The notes beneath the pieces were generated by a model that was given only the letters and a program-made list of their open reading frames with translations, was not told the origin of the DNA and made no database searches. A program made the position numbers and the translations under genes. From Neisseria macacae ATCC 33926 (lineage in GTDB: Bacteria; Pseudomonadota; Gammaproteobacteria; Burkholderiales; Neisseriaceae), in the NCBI RefSeq assembly GCF_022749495.1, contig NZ_CP094241.1, positions 2,737,969 through 2,801,968 of the forward strand: a stretch of 64,000 nt of DNA. Direction: 5' to 3'. Numbering within the stretch: the stretch's first letter is position 1; every line of letters starts with the position of its first letter. Of the stretch, positions 50,625-58,272 are shown piece after piece.

Positions 50625-51878
50625 GTGGACAAACTCAAAATCACCGCCAACGGCCCGCTCAACGGCGAAATCACCGTATCCGGCGCGAAAAACGCCGCCC
50701 TGCCGCTGATGTGCGCCGGACTCTTGACCTCCGGCACCCTGCGCCTGAAAAACGTACCCATGCTCGCCGACGTCAAAACCACCCAAAAACTGCTGCAAGG
50801 CATGGGCGCGCGCGTTTTGACCGACAACATTCACGAATTCGAAATCAACGGCGGCACCGTCAACAACACCTGCGCCCCCTACGAACTGGTGAAAACCATG
50901 CGCGCCTCCATCCTCGTGCTCGGCCCGACGCTGGCGCGTTTCGGCGAAGCCCAAGTCAGCCTGCCCGGCGGCTGCGCCATCGGTTCGCGCCCCGTCGACC
51001 AGCACCTCAAAGGCCTCGAAACCATGGGGGCGGAAATCACCATCGAACACGGCTACGTCAAAGCCAAAGGCCGTCTGAAAGGCACGCTTGTCGTCATGGA
51101 TGTCGTTACCGTCGGCGGTACGGAAAACCTGCTGATGGCGGCAACCCTCGCCGAAGGCACGACCATTTTGGAAAACTGCGCCATCGAACCCGAAGTCGTC
51201 GATTTGGCGGAATGCCTCGTCAAAATGGGCGCGAAAATCAGCGGCATCGGCACGTCAACCATGACCGTCGAAGGCGTAAAAGAGCTGCACGGCTGCGAAC
51301 ACAGCGTCGTGCCCGACCGCATCGAAGCCGGCACCTTCCTCTGCGCCGTCGCCATGACCGGCGGCAAAGTCGTCCTGCGCAACGCCGCTCCCAAAACCAT
51401 GGAAGCCGTATTGGACAAACTCGTCGAAGCCGGCGCCATCATCGAAGCAGGCGACGACTGGATTTCCATCGACATGCAGCAGCGTCCCAAAGCCGTGGAC
51501 ATCCGCACCGTCGTCCATCCCGGCTTCCCGACCGACATGCAGGCGCAGTTTATGGCGATGAACGCCGTTGCCGAAGGCGACAGCCGCGTCGTCGAAACCA
51601 TCTTTGAAAACCGTTTCATGCACGTTCCCGAACTCAACCGCATGGGTGCGAACATCACCACCGAAGGCAACACCGCCTTCGTCAAAGGCGTGGAAAAACT
51701 CTCCGGCGCCGTCGTGATGGCAACCGACCTGCGCGCCTCCGCCAGCCTCGTCATGGCAGGCTTGGTCGCCGGCGGCGAAACCATCGTCGAACGCATCTAC
51801 CACCTCGACCGCGGCTACGAACACATCGAGAAAAAACTCGGCAAAGTCGGCGCGAAAATCGAGCGGGTACGCGGTTAA
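50625..51878 (+). CDS. murA: UDP-N-acetylglucosamine 1-carboxyvinyltransferase
   Basis: MurA transfers enolpyruvate from PEP to UDP-GlcNAc, the first committed step of peptidoglycan synthesis, and is the fosfomycin target. 417 residues with GTG start at 50625. Two inverted alpha/beta domains; substrate-binding Lys22 in SGAKNAALP; the catalytic loop [17 protein letters not shown] with Cys117, so fosfomycin should bind; the second-domain motif [12 protein letters not shown]. Standing alone, with terminators on both sides. Confidence 0.96.
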   Translation: MDKLKITANGPLNGEITVSGAKNAALPLMCAGLLTSGTLRLKNVPMLADVKTTQKLLQGMGARVLTDNIHEFEINGGTVNNTCAPYELVKTMRASILVLGPTLARFGEAQVSLPGGCAIGSRPVDQHLKGLETMGAEITIEHGYVKAKGRLKGTLVVMDVVTVGGTENLLMAATLAEGTTILENCAIEPEVVDLAECLVKMGAKISGIGTSTMTVEGVKELHGCEHSVVPDRIEAGTFLCAVAMTGGKVVLRNAAPKTMEAVLDKLVEAGAIIEAGDDWISIDMQQRPKAVDIRTVVHPGFPTDMQAQFMAMNAVAEGDSRVVETIFENRFMHVPELNRMGANITTEGNTAFVKGVEKLSGAVVMATDLRASASLVMAGLVAGGETIVERIYHLDRGYEHIEKKLGKVGAKIERVRG

Positions 51879-51891
51879 AAGCCTTGTGTAA

Positions 51892-51931
51892 ACAGGTCGT
51901 CTGAAACGCCCCATCCCGATTTCAGACGACC
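51892..51931 (+). terminator. Inverted uptake-sequence terminator of murA
   Basis: CAGGTCGTCTGAAAC and GATTTCAGACGACCCC. Confidence 0.6.
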
Positions 51932-51978
51932 CCGAGCATCCATTTCAGACCCAAACCGACCACCATGAGGGGATCATC

Positions 51979-52596
51979 ATGAACTTCAACAACCTGCTCA
52001 ATCAAATCTTGGGAACCGTTCAAAAAAGCGGCAAATCCGTTTCCGAAAGCCCGCTCAACTCTTTTGGCGGCGGCGCTTTGGTCGGCGGACTGGCCTCCAT
52101 GCTGATGAAGAAAAAAACCGCCAAATCGCTGGTCAAAGTCGGCTCCGTGGCGGCTTTGGGTTATCTGGCGTATCAGGGTTATCAAAACTGGCAGAAAAAC
52201 AAGCAGCAGGAAGCCGTGCCGCAAGGCGCGTTCGAGCCTGCCGGACTGCTCGCCGAAACACACAGCCGCGTAATTTTGCGTACCATGATTGCCGCCGCGG
52301 CTTCGGACGGTCTGATTGACGACGCGGAAAAACAAGTCATCGCCCGTGAAAGCGGCGACGACCCCGAAACCGCCGCATGGCTTGCCGCCGAATACGCCAA
52401 TCCGGCAACAGTAGAAGAACTCGCCGCCGCCGTCGGCAACGATCAGGCATTGGCAGCGGAAACCTATCTGGCGGCACGATTGGTCTGCGCAGACTTGTCC
52501 CGCAAAGAAATCGTCTTCCTCAGCCGCCTGTCGCAAGCCTTGGGACTGGACGACAATCTGGTGGAAAGCTTGGAAAAACAGCTGGAATTGGCATAA
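51979..52596 (+). CDS. DUF533 (YebE-like, TerB-fold) protein
   Basis: 205 residues. The N terminus is Ser/Gly-rich with a glycine-rich hydrophobic segment (NSFGGGALVGGLASMLM, then SVAALGYLAYQGYQNWQ) that could touch the membrane. The C-terminal two thirds is an all-helical DUF533/TerB domain (ILRTMIAAAASDGLIDDAEKQVIA; YLAARLVCADLSRKEIVFLSRLSQALGLD). E. coli YebE belongs to this family and is induced by envelope stress (Cpx). Role unknown. It is followed by a CREE eight bases after the stop. Confidence 0.85.
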   Translation: MNFNNLLNQILGTVQKSGKSVSESPLNSFGGGALVGGLASMLMKKKTAKSLVKVGSVAALGYLAYQGYQNWQKNKQQEAVPQGAFEPAGLLAETHSRVILRTMIAAAASDGLIDDAEKQVIARESGDDPETAAWLAAEYANPATVEELAAAVGNDQALAAETYLAARLVCADLSRKEIVFLSRLSQALGLDDNLVESLEKQLELA

Positions 52597-52603
52597 CGCT
52601 TTG

Positions 52604-52757
52604 TATAGTGGATTAACTAAATCAGGACAAGGCGACGAAGCCACAGACAGTACAGATAGTACGGAACCGATTCACTTGGTGCTTCAGCACCTTAGAGAAT
52701 CGTTCTCTTTGAGCTAAGGCAAGGCAACGCCGTACCGGTTTAAAGTTAATCCACTAA
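52604..52757. repeat. Correia repeat enclosed element E (154 bp)
   Basis: Ends TATAGTGGATTAACTA and TTAATCCACTAAA, inverse sense; the right end has lost its last TA by mutation. Confidence 0.93.
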
Positions 52758-52799
52758 AAAACCGACCATCCGCGACGAAACGGATAGTCGGTTTTTTAT
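52757..52799 (+). terminator. Intrinsic terminator without uptake sequence
   Basis: AAAAACCGACCATCCG, loop, CGGATAGTCGGTTTTTTATT: a 13-bp stem with one mismatch and a T-run. It terminates transcripts arriving from the DUF533 gene through the CREE. Confidence 0.75.
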
Positions 52800-52842
52800 T
52801 CGTTTCAACCTTTGCCTGAACACCCGATTCAATGCCAAGGGG

Positions 52843-52876
52843 TCGTCTGAAAAGTTTCAGACGACCCCTTTTCAAC
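52843..52876. terminator. Inverted uptake-sequence hairpin
   Basis: AAGGGGTCGTCTGAAAA and TTTCAGACGACCCCTT nearly touch; no adjacent gene ends here. The stretch from here to 53055 holds nothing else I can support. Confidence 0.6.
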
Positions 52877-53055
52877 ATAACGGGCAGGCTTGTCTTGTTT
52901 CCCAACCGATAGCAAAAGAATGGGAAGGAGCAGCTTTCGGATGCGCGGCATACAGTCCGCAAACCATGCTTTCCCGACAGACCGAAAGAAAACCGTTTCC
53001 CTGATACGGCTGCGCCCATTTTGAAATCGCCCTTTTCCCGAAACCCGACCCAATC

Positions 53056-53090
53056 AAAAAAGGTCGTCTGAAACTTTTCAGACGACCTTT
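53056..53090 (-). terminator. Inverted uptake-sequence terminator of the micropeptide cluster
   Basis: AAAAAAGGTCGTCTGAAAC and inverse, 43 bp beyond the stop of the last micropeptide gene, in the right orientation to end its transcript. Confidence 0.75.
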
Positions 53091-53132
53091 GCTTTGACTT
53101 CCGACAGCTTGGGGATTTAAAACAGCCCGAGC

Positions 53133-53240
53133 TTATTTTTTAATCGCGGTACGCATATTGTCGGCGATGTGGGTCGCGCCTGCGGTCAGACCGGACATAC
53201 CGATCAGCGATGCGGCGGCGAGTTTGATCAATTCTTTCAT
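53133..53240 (-). CDS. Secreted micropeptide 1 (35 residues)
   Basis: Too short for usual gene calling. The translation begins MKELIKLAAASLIGMSG and ends LTAGATHIADNMRTAIKK. It has a two-lysine N terminus, a 13-residue hydrophobic core and an A-x-A site (Ala20-Gly21-Ala22), i.e. a complete Sec signal peptide. That leaves a 13-residue basic peptide THIADNMRTAIKK. AAGAAAGAGA lies at ribosome-binding distance. It is paralogous along its whole length to two more genes upstream in the same orientation (53447-53551, 53723-53830). Uncleaved, it could instead be a single-span membrane peptide. No known family recognised. Followed by an uptake-sequence terminator. Confidence 0.75.
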   Translation of the reverse strand: MKELIKLAAASLIGMSGLTAGATHIADNMRTAIKK

Positions 53241-53275
53241 TTTGAGTCTCTTTCTTGTGTTTGTGTTGCGGATGT

Positions 53276-53430
53276 TATAGTGGCTTAACTTTAAACCAGT
53301 ACGGCGTTGCCTCGCCTTAGCTCAAAGAGAACGATTCTCTAAGGTGCTGAAGCACCAAGTGAATCGGTTCCGTACTATCTGTACTGTCTGCGGCTTCGTC
53401 GCCTTGTCCTGATTTAGTTAATCCAATATA
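53276..53430. repeat. Correia repeat enclosed element F (155 bp)
   Basis: Ends TATAGTGGCTTAACTTT and TTAATCCAATATA, forward sense. It has inserted between micropeptide genes 1 and 2, 35 bp upstream of gene 1's start and 16 bp beyond gene 2's stop. Confidence 0.95.
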
Positions 53431-53446
53431 TCGTCGGGTCGGCTGA

Positions 53447-53551
53447 TTATTTGCCGGCTTCGGCGATGTTTTTGGCGGCGGTCGTCGCGCTGGCGGTCAG
53501 ACCGGACATGCCAATCAGGGAGGCGGCTGCCAATTTAATTAAGTTTTTCAT
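53447..53551 (-). CDS. Secreted micropeptide 2 (34 residues)
   Basis: The translation begins MKNLIKLAAASLIGMSG and ends LTASATTAAKNIAEAGK. The first 20 residues differ from micropeptide 1 only at position 3. The A-x-A site (Ala20-Ser21-Ala22) would release TTAAKNIAEAGK. An in-frame ATG two codons upstream (ATG ACC ATG) is possible, but the ribosome binding site AAGAAAGAGAG is spaced for the inner ATG, as in gene 1. The strong conservation of the signal part and of the N-x-x-x-A-x-K tail pattern argues for selection on both parts. Confidence 0.75.
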   Translation of the reverse strand: MKNLIKLAAASLIGMSGLTASATTAAKNIAEAGK

Positions 53552-53722
53552 GGTCATCTCTCTTTCTTTTGTTCCCGCCGCCGAACTGGGCGGTCTGCGG
53601 TTCTTGCTTGTGTCGGCATCTGATGCTGGAATCGGTTGAAAGCCGAAAGCCGCTCCGCCGCGGGCGGGAAGGTTGTTTGTGGGGGTTTGGGAAGCGTTTA
53701 AAATATTTCGTTTGTTTTCAAA

Positions 53723-53830
53723 TTATTTTTTTGCAGCGGTTTCGATATTGCGGGCAACCATAGAGGCTGAAGCGGTAACACCGGCCATACCGATTAAAGA
53801 GACTGCGGCCAAGGTCAATAAATTTTTCAT
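53723..53830 (-). CDS. Secreted micropeptide 3 (35 residues)
   Basis: The translation begins MKNLLTLAAVSLIGMAG and ends VTASASMVARNIETAAKK. Same layout as micropeptides 1 and 2, but the most diverged of the three. Ala20-Ser21-Ala22 is the predicted cleavage site, leaving SMVARNIETAAKK (13 residues). The ribosome binding site is AAAGGATTATCCGAA before the ATG. It is the promoter-proximal gene of the series; an 18-codon frame ends 32 bp before it. Confidence 0.75.
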   Translation of the reverse strand: MKNLLTLAAVSLIGMAGVTASASMVARNIETAAKK

Positions 53831-53862
53831 TTCGGATAATCCTTTTACATATTAATCAAATG

Positions 53863-53919
53863 TTATTTAACAACATCTGTATTCGTCGTCGGCGTGTCTG
53901 CCATATCGACAGGTGTCAT
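53863..53919 (-). CDS. Candidate 18-residue leader peptide
   Basis: Minus-strand ATG at 53919 with AAGGCGG five bases upstream encodes MTPVDMADTPTTNTDVVK then TAA. It is hydrophilic, acidic and threonine-rich (five Thr) with no signal peptide. It precedes the three micropeptide genes and lies downstream of a TATAAT (53940-53945), so it may be a translated leader, an immunity or pheromone-like peptide, or chance. A 60-codon frame overlapping it in another phase lacks a ribosome binding site. Confidence 0.45.
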   Translation of the reverse strand: MTPVDMADTPTTNTDVVK

Positions 53920-53939
53920 GATACCGCCTTAATTGATAA

Positions 53940-53945
53940 ATTATA
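53940..53945 (-). promoter_or_regulatory. Candidate -10 element of the micropeptide cluster
   Basis: The minus strand reads CTGTATAATTT, a perfect TATAAT preceded by TG. No good -35 lies 16-18 bp upstream (CTATTT), which would suit an activator-dependent promoter. Start of transcription would be about 53933, 14 bp before the 18-codon frame. Confidence 0.45.
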
Positions 53946-54020
53946 CAGTTTTTTTGTAAAGAAAATAGCGGTATTAATACTTCAGTGTAATTTTTTTGAT
54001 AAATTATTTTTATTTTTGAA

Positions 54021-54058
54021 AATGACACCGATGTCTTGAAGAATGACACCGATGTCTT
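54021..54058. promoter_or_regulatory. Two 17-bp direct repeats, operator-like
   Basis: AATGACACCGATGTCTT occurs at 54021-54037 and again, identical, at 54042-54058. The 21-bp offset is two helical turns. Each contains the near-palindrome GACACCGATGTC (10 of 12 symmetric), the form expected for a dimeric regulator. They lie about 90-125 bp upstream of the candidate micropeptide -10. Confidence 0.6.
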
Positions 54059-54220
54059 AGTTACAAGCCGATTACAAATCGTTCATTTTAGAATAGATGC
54101 TCTCGGATTTTTTGTTGCCAAATTACATCATTTTAGAAAATTTTTAAATTTTCCTTTTATTTTTCAATTAGATAAAAAACAACACTTTTCCGCTTGGATT
54201 TTGGGTTTTTAGCCTCAGAC

Positions 54221-54226
54221 TATAAT
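54221..54226 (+). promoter_or_regulatory. Candidate -10 element upstream of rmuC
   Basis: GACTATAATCGCC on the plus strand; TTTTGG 16 bp upstream is a poor -35. CREE G lies between this and rmuC. The surrounding AT-rich stretch 54060-54340 holds no convincing ORF. Confidence 0.35.
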
Positions 54227-54343
54227 CGCCATTGCCATTTTTTAAATGATCTATCCATTTTTGGCAAAAACAGGTCGTCTGAAACCAAAATCTCTGCCCT
54301 ACAAACCTGAATCCGCTGTTTTCTTGTGATATCGCTCATTAAA

Positions 54344-54500
54344 TATAGTGGATTAACTTTAAATCAGGACAAGGCGACGAAGCCGCAGACAGTACAGATA
54401 GTACGAAACCGATTCACTTGGTGCTTCAGCACCTTAGAGAATCGTTCTCTTTGAGCTAAGGCGAGGCAACGCCGTACCGGTTTAAAGTTAATCCACTATA
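54344..54500. repeat. Correia repeat enclosed element G (157 bp)
   Basis: Ends TATAGTGGATTAACTTTAAA and TTTAAAGTTAATCCACTATA, inverse sense, 74 bp before rmuC. Confidence 0.95.
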
Positions 54501-54574
54501 CTCAAGCGCGCAGCGAGCTTGTCCTGCAAACATGCTATATTGCCGTTTTTGCTTTTTCCGTTTTCAGACGACCT

Positions 54575-56074
54575 ATGAATGTCCCGCTCCTCTTGACCGC
54601 CGCGCTTGCGTTTTTGTCCGGCGCGCTCATCACTTGGCTGCTCGCCCGAAATAAGGCGCAGACGCAGCAGTTTGCCCTGATGCAATCGCTTGCCGAGTGC
54701 CGCCAGCATCTTGAATTTGCCGAACAAAATCAGGCGCAAACCGCATCCGAGCTTGCCGACGCGCGCTATCATGTCCAAGATTTGCAGGGCGAGTTGCAGG
54801 AATTGGGCAACCGCTTTGCCGCCGCCGAACGCCAAATCGGCTATCTTCAAGAGCGCGAACAGGAAGCAGGTCGTCTGAAACAAGATTATGCCGAGCTTCA
54901 GGAAAACGCGCACAACCTGCACGTCCGCAACGAACGCCTCCACATCCAGCTCGAACAGGAACGCCTTGCCGCCGACGAAAAGCTCAAGCTCCTTGCCGAA
55001 GCCCGCCAAAGCTTGGGCGACCAGTTCCAAAACCTCGCCAACACCATTTTGGAAGAGAAAAGCCGCCGTTTCACCGAGCAAAACCGCGACCACCTCAGCC
55101 AACTGCTGACCCCGCTCAACGAACGCATCCACGGCTTCAGCGAGCTGGTTCAGCAAACCTATGAAAAAGAAGCGCGCGAACGGCTGACCCTCGAAAACGA
55201 ACTCAAACGCCTGCAAACCCTCAACACCCAACTGCACAGCGACGCCAAAGCCCTCACCGACGCGCTCACCGGCACGCAAAACAAAACCCAAGGCAACTGG
55301 GGCGAGATGATTTTGGAAAGCGTTTTGGAACATTCCGGCCTGCAAAAAGGACGCGAATACACCGTCCAAGCCGCTGCCGTCCGCCAAGAAAAAGACGGCG
55401 CGCGCCGCCTCCAGCCCGACGTCCTCGTCAACCTGCCCGAAGGCAAACAAATCGTCATCGACTCCAAAGTCTCGCTGACCGCCTACGTCCGCTACACCCA
55501 AGCCGCCGACGCCGCAACCGCCGAGCGCGAACTCGCCGCTCACGTCGCCAGCATCCGCGCCCACATCCGCAGCCTGTCGCAAAAAGACTATACCGACCTC
55601 GAAGGCGTGCGCACGCTGGACTTCGTGTTTATGTTCATCCCCGTCGAACCCGCCTACCTGCTCGCCCTGCAACACGATGCCGCCCTGTTCCAAGAATGTT
55701 TCGACAAACGCATCATGCCGGTCGGTCCGAGTACGCTGCTCGCCACCCTGCGCACCGTCGCCCACATCTGGCGCAACGAACAGCAAAACCAAAACGCCCT
55801 CGCCATCGCGGCGGAAGGCGGCAGGCTTTACGACAAATTCACCGGCTTCGTCCAAACACTTGAGGCCGTCGGCAAGAACATCGACCAAGCGCAAAGCCAG
55901 TTCCAACAAGCCTACAAACAGCTCTCGCAAGGACGCGGCAACCTCGTCAGCCGCGCCGAAAAACTGCGCGCGCTGGGCGTCAAAACCACCAAACGCCTGC
56001 AACGCGATTTGGCAGAAACCGCCCAAGAATCCGCCTTGCAGGATAAAGGTTTGCCGGAAGGGGAAGAAGATTGA
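54575..56074 (+). CDS. rmuC: DNA recombination protein RmuC homologue
   Basis: RmuC limits recombination at short inverted repeats; it carries a nuclease-like domain. 499 residues: an N-terminal membrane anchor (LLLTAALAFLSGALITWLLA, about 4-23), a long coiled coil (30-200), then the conserved RmuC core (GNWGEMILESVLEHSGLQKGREY, LQPDVLVNLPEGKQIVIDSKVSLTAY, FVFMFIPVEPAYLLAL, STLLATLRTVAHIWRNEQQNQNA). The D...D-x-K pattern in that core is the presumed nuclease site. A limiter of inverted-repeat recombination is fitting in a genome full of such repeats, but that link is speculation. Confidence 0.93.
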   Translation: MNVPLLLTAALAFLSGALITWLLARNKAQTQQFALMQSLAECRQHLEFAEQNQAQTASELADARYHVQDLQGELQELGNRFAAAERQIGYLQEREQEAGRLKQDYAELQENAHNLHVRNERLHIQLEQERLAADEKLKLLAEARQSLGDQFQNLANTILEEKSRRFTEQNRDHLSQLLTPLNERIHGFSELVQQTYEKEARERLTLENELKRLQTLNTQLHSDAKALTDALTGTQNKTQGNWGEMILESVLEHSGLQKGREYTVQAAAVRQEKDGARRLQPDVLVNLPEGKQIVIDSKVSLTAYVRYTQAADAATAERELAAHVASIRAHIRSLSQKDYTDLEGVRTLDFVFMFIPVEPAYLLALQHDAALFQECFDKRIMPVGPSTLLATLRTVAHIWRNEQQNQNALAIAAEGGRLYDKFTGFVQTLEAVGKNIDQAQSQFQQAYKQLSQGRGNLVSRAEKLRALGVKTTKRLQRDLAETAQESALQDKGLPEGEED

Positions 56075-56140
56075 CGGATTGTCCGTCGTCGGGTTTCAGA
56101 CGACGTATCAAAGACAAAAAGGACGCATGATGCGCCCTTT

Positions 56141-56297
56141 TATAGTGGATTAACTTTAAATCAGGACAAGGCGACGAAGCCGCAGACAGTACAGATAGTA
56201 CGGAACCGATTCACTTGGTGCTTCAGCACCTTAGAGAATCGTTCTCTTTGAGCTAAGGCGAGGCAACGCCGTACTGGTTTAAAGTTAATCTACTATA
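56141..56297. repeat. Correia repeat enclosed element H (157 bp)
   Basis: Ends TATAGTGGATTAACTTTAAA and AAAGTTAATCTACTATA (one mismatch), inverse sense, 66 bp after rmuC. Confidence 0.95.
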
Positions 56298-56370
56298 TCG
56301 TTTCAAACCTTATTCTTCAGCCATCCGCGTTCCCGTCTGTCGGAGGAAAGAACAAGTATCGCGGTGGTAA

Positions 56371-56416
56371 AAAGGTCGTCTGAAAACTGATTTTTGTTTT
56401 TCAGACGACCTTTTGC
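56371..56416. terminator. Uptake-sequence hairpin between rmuC and pilB
   Basis: AAAAAGGTCGTCTGAAAAC and inverse between convergent genes; a further single uptake sequence (56467-56483) lies just beyond the pilB/msrAB stop. The gap 56298-56497 has no gene. Confidence 0.7.
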
Positions 56417-56497
56417 CTTCGATAACCCGTTTCATCAAACCTGTTCCCACTTCATGGCAACAGCCGTTTTCAGACGACCTTTCGTGTTATCGCGCCT

Positions 56498-58066
56498 TTA
56501 TTTCACTTTGCCTTTCAACGCGCCGTAGCCTGCCGCGTCCATTTGTTCCAGCGGGATGAATTTCAGGCTCGCGCCGTTGATGCAGTAGCGCAGGCCGCCT
56601 TTGTCTTTGGGGCCGTCGGGGAAGACGTGTCCCAAGTGCGAATCGGCGGCATGGCTGCGCACTTCGGTGCGGCGCATGTTGTAGCTGAAGTCGTCGTGTT
56701 CGGTAACGGCGGCGGCGTTAATCGGGCGGGTGAAGCTCGGCCAGCCGCAGCCGGAATCGAATTTGTCGGCGGAACTGAACAGGGGTTCGCCGCTGACGAC
56801 GTCCACATAAATGCCGGGCTTGAACAGGTGGTCGTATTCGTGGCTGAAGGCGTATTCGGTCGCGCTTTTTTGGGTCACTTGGTATTGCTCTTCGGTCAGG
56901 ATGCGTTTGAGTTCGGCATCGCTAGGCTTTTTATACGTTGCCGCGTCGAAGCCTTTGCCTTGCGGGGCGGCTTTGGTTTTGCCCGGCAGCGGTTCGTCGG
57001 CTTTGCGGATGTCGATGTGGCAGTAGCCGTTGGGGTTTTTAATTAGGTAGTCCTGATGGTATTCCTCGGCGTCGTAGAAGTTTTTCAGCGGCTCGTTTTC
57101 GACGACGAGGGGCTGTTTGTATTTTTGCTGCTCGCGTTTGAGGGCGGCGGCAATGACGGCTTTTTCGGCGGGGTCGGTGTAATACACGCCGCTGCGGTAT
57201 TGCGTGCCGGTGTCGTTGCCTTGTTTGTTGAGGCTGGTCGGGTCAACGACGCGGAAATAGTATTGCAGGATGTCGTCGAGGCTGAGTTTGTCGGCATCGT
57301 AGGTGACTTTGACGGTTTCGGCATGACCCGTGTCGCGGTAGGACACGTCTTCGTAGCTCGGATTTTTCGTTTTGCCGTTGGCGTAGCCGGATACTGCGTC
57401 AACCACGCCGTCTATGCGTTGGAAATAGGCTTCCAAGCCCCAGAAGCAGCCGCCGGCGAGGTAGATGGTGCGCGTGTTCATGATTTTTGAATCCTTTTTC
57501 TGTGTGTCGGGTTTGTAGAACGCGTTTTTCAGACGACCTAAATCGGCATTCGGGTCGCGGATTAACGCCAATGCCTGCGCTTCGTTGATACTGCCTTTGA
57601 CGATACGCTGCACATCGCCGTCTTTACCGATTAACGCCCAAGAAGGGTAAACGCTGATATTCAGGCTTTGGGCGATGGTGCCGCCGTTGTCGGTCACGAC
57701 GGGCAGCTTGGGATAGTTCAAACCGGCATACCATTTTTGAAAGTCGCCATCTTTTTTCTCGTGCAAAAAGCCAGGGGAGGCGACGGTAATCAGGTTGGCG
57801 GAGCTGAACCGCTTATCCTGCGCCCATTTTTCGGTCTGCCCCAGTTCGGACAAACACAAAGGACACCAGCTCGCCCAGAATTTAATCAGGGTCGGTTTGT
57901 CTTTTCTCAAATAAACGCTGGCGGGGCGGTTGTCCGCGGTTTTCAAAGTGGACAAAGTGTGCGGCACGGTCGCGGCTTCGGCATCGGCAATTTTGGGCGA
58001 ACAAGCACCCAGTGCAAACAGACAGCCAAACTTGGCGCAAAGGGAAAAGAAGGTACGGGGTTTCAT
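56498..58066 (-). CDS. msrAB: PilB: thioredoxin-MsrA-MsrB methionine sulfoxide reductase fusion
   Basis: Repairs both stereoisomers of methionine sulfoxide in exported proteins, powered by its own thioredoxin domain. 522 residues. Lipoprotein-like signal (lipobox LGAC, Cys22). TlpA-like thioredoxin domain with WCPLC (Cys68, Cys71). MsrA domain from about 196 with GGCFWG (Cys207). MsrB domain from about 385 with SGCGWPSF (Cys440) and RYCIN (Cys495, the catalytic cysteine of the family's MsrB). I start at 58066; a longer frame adds 24 residues before the signal peptide. Known as PilB in Neisseria although it is not a pilus protein. Confidence 0.96.
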   Translation of the reverse strand: MKPRTFFSLCAKFGCLFALGACSPKIADAEAATVPHTLSTLKTADNRPASVYLRKDKPTLIKFWASWCPLCLSELGQTEKWAQDKRFSSANLITVASPGFLHEKKDGDFQKWYAGLNYPKLPVVTDNGGTIAQSLNISVYPSWALIGKDGDVQRIVKGSINEAQALALIRDPNADLGRLKNAFYKPDTQKKDSKIMNTRTIYLAGGCFWGLEAYFQRIDGVVDAVSGYANGKTKNPSYEDVSYRDTGHAETVKVTYDADKLSLDDILQYYFRVVDPTSLNKQGNDTGTQYRSGVYYTDPAEKAVIAAALKREQQKYKQPLVVENEPLKNFYDAEEYHQDYLIKNPNGYCHIDIRKADEPLPGKTKAAPQGKGFDAATYKKPSDAELKRILTEEQYQVTQKSATEYAFSHEYDHLFKPGIYVDVVSGEPLFSSADKFDSGCGWPSFTRPINAAAVTEHDDFSYNMRRTEVRSHAADSHLGHVFPDGPKDKGGLRYCINGASLKFIPLEQMDAAGYGALKGKVK

Positions 58067-58272
58067 CTCTATGTTTCCTGTGTGGACGGTTTGTATGATT
58101 AGACGTTGGGAATGCCCAAACCTTACAGCCTTGCACATAAAAAAGCAAAAGGTCGTCTAAAAACAAACGCCCATATTATTAAATTTGCATTCTCAAACGG
58201 CATTTCCATTGCAGCGGCGGCATAAAAGGCATACACTGACTACACGCGACTACAACAACAGGAGAACTTGAA

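Noticed and set aside
52872..53057. Overlapping minus-strand frames of 60-100 codons between CREE E and the micropeptides
   Set aside because: They pass through uptake-sequence hairpins, have no ribosome binding sites and show no protein-like features.
53867..54049. A 60-codon minus-strand frame upstream of the micropeptides
   Set aside because: It overlaps the candidate -10 and the 18-codon frame in another phase, has no ribosome binding site, and its composition looks like translated AT-rich promoter DNA.
19339..56297. The regularly recurring ~155-bp sequences as a possible CRISPR or phage signal
   Set aside because: The copies are kilobases apart, in both orientations, with TATAGTGGATTAA ends. 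They are Correia elements, not CRISPR repeats, and no cas or phage genes are present.
56498..58066. The thioredoxin-MsrA-MsrB fusion as a novel architecture
   Set aside because: This is the well-known PilB of Neisseria; all catalytic cysteines are present and nothing is unusual.
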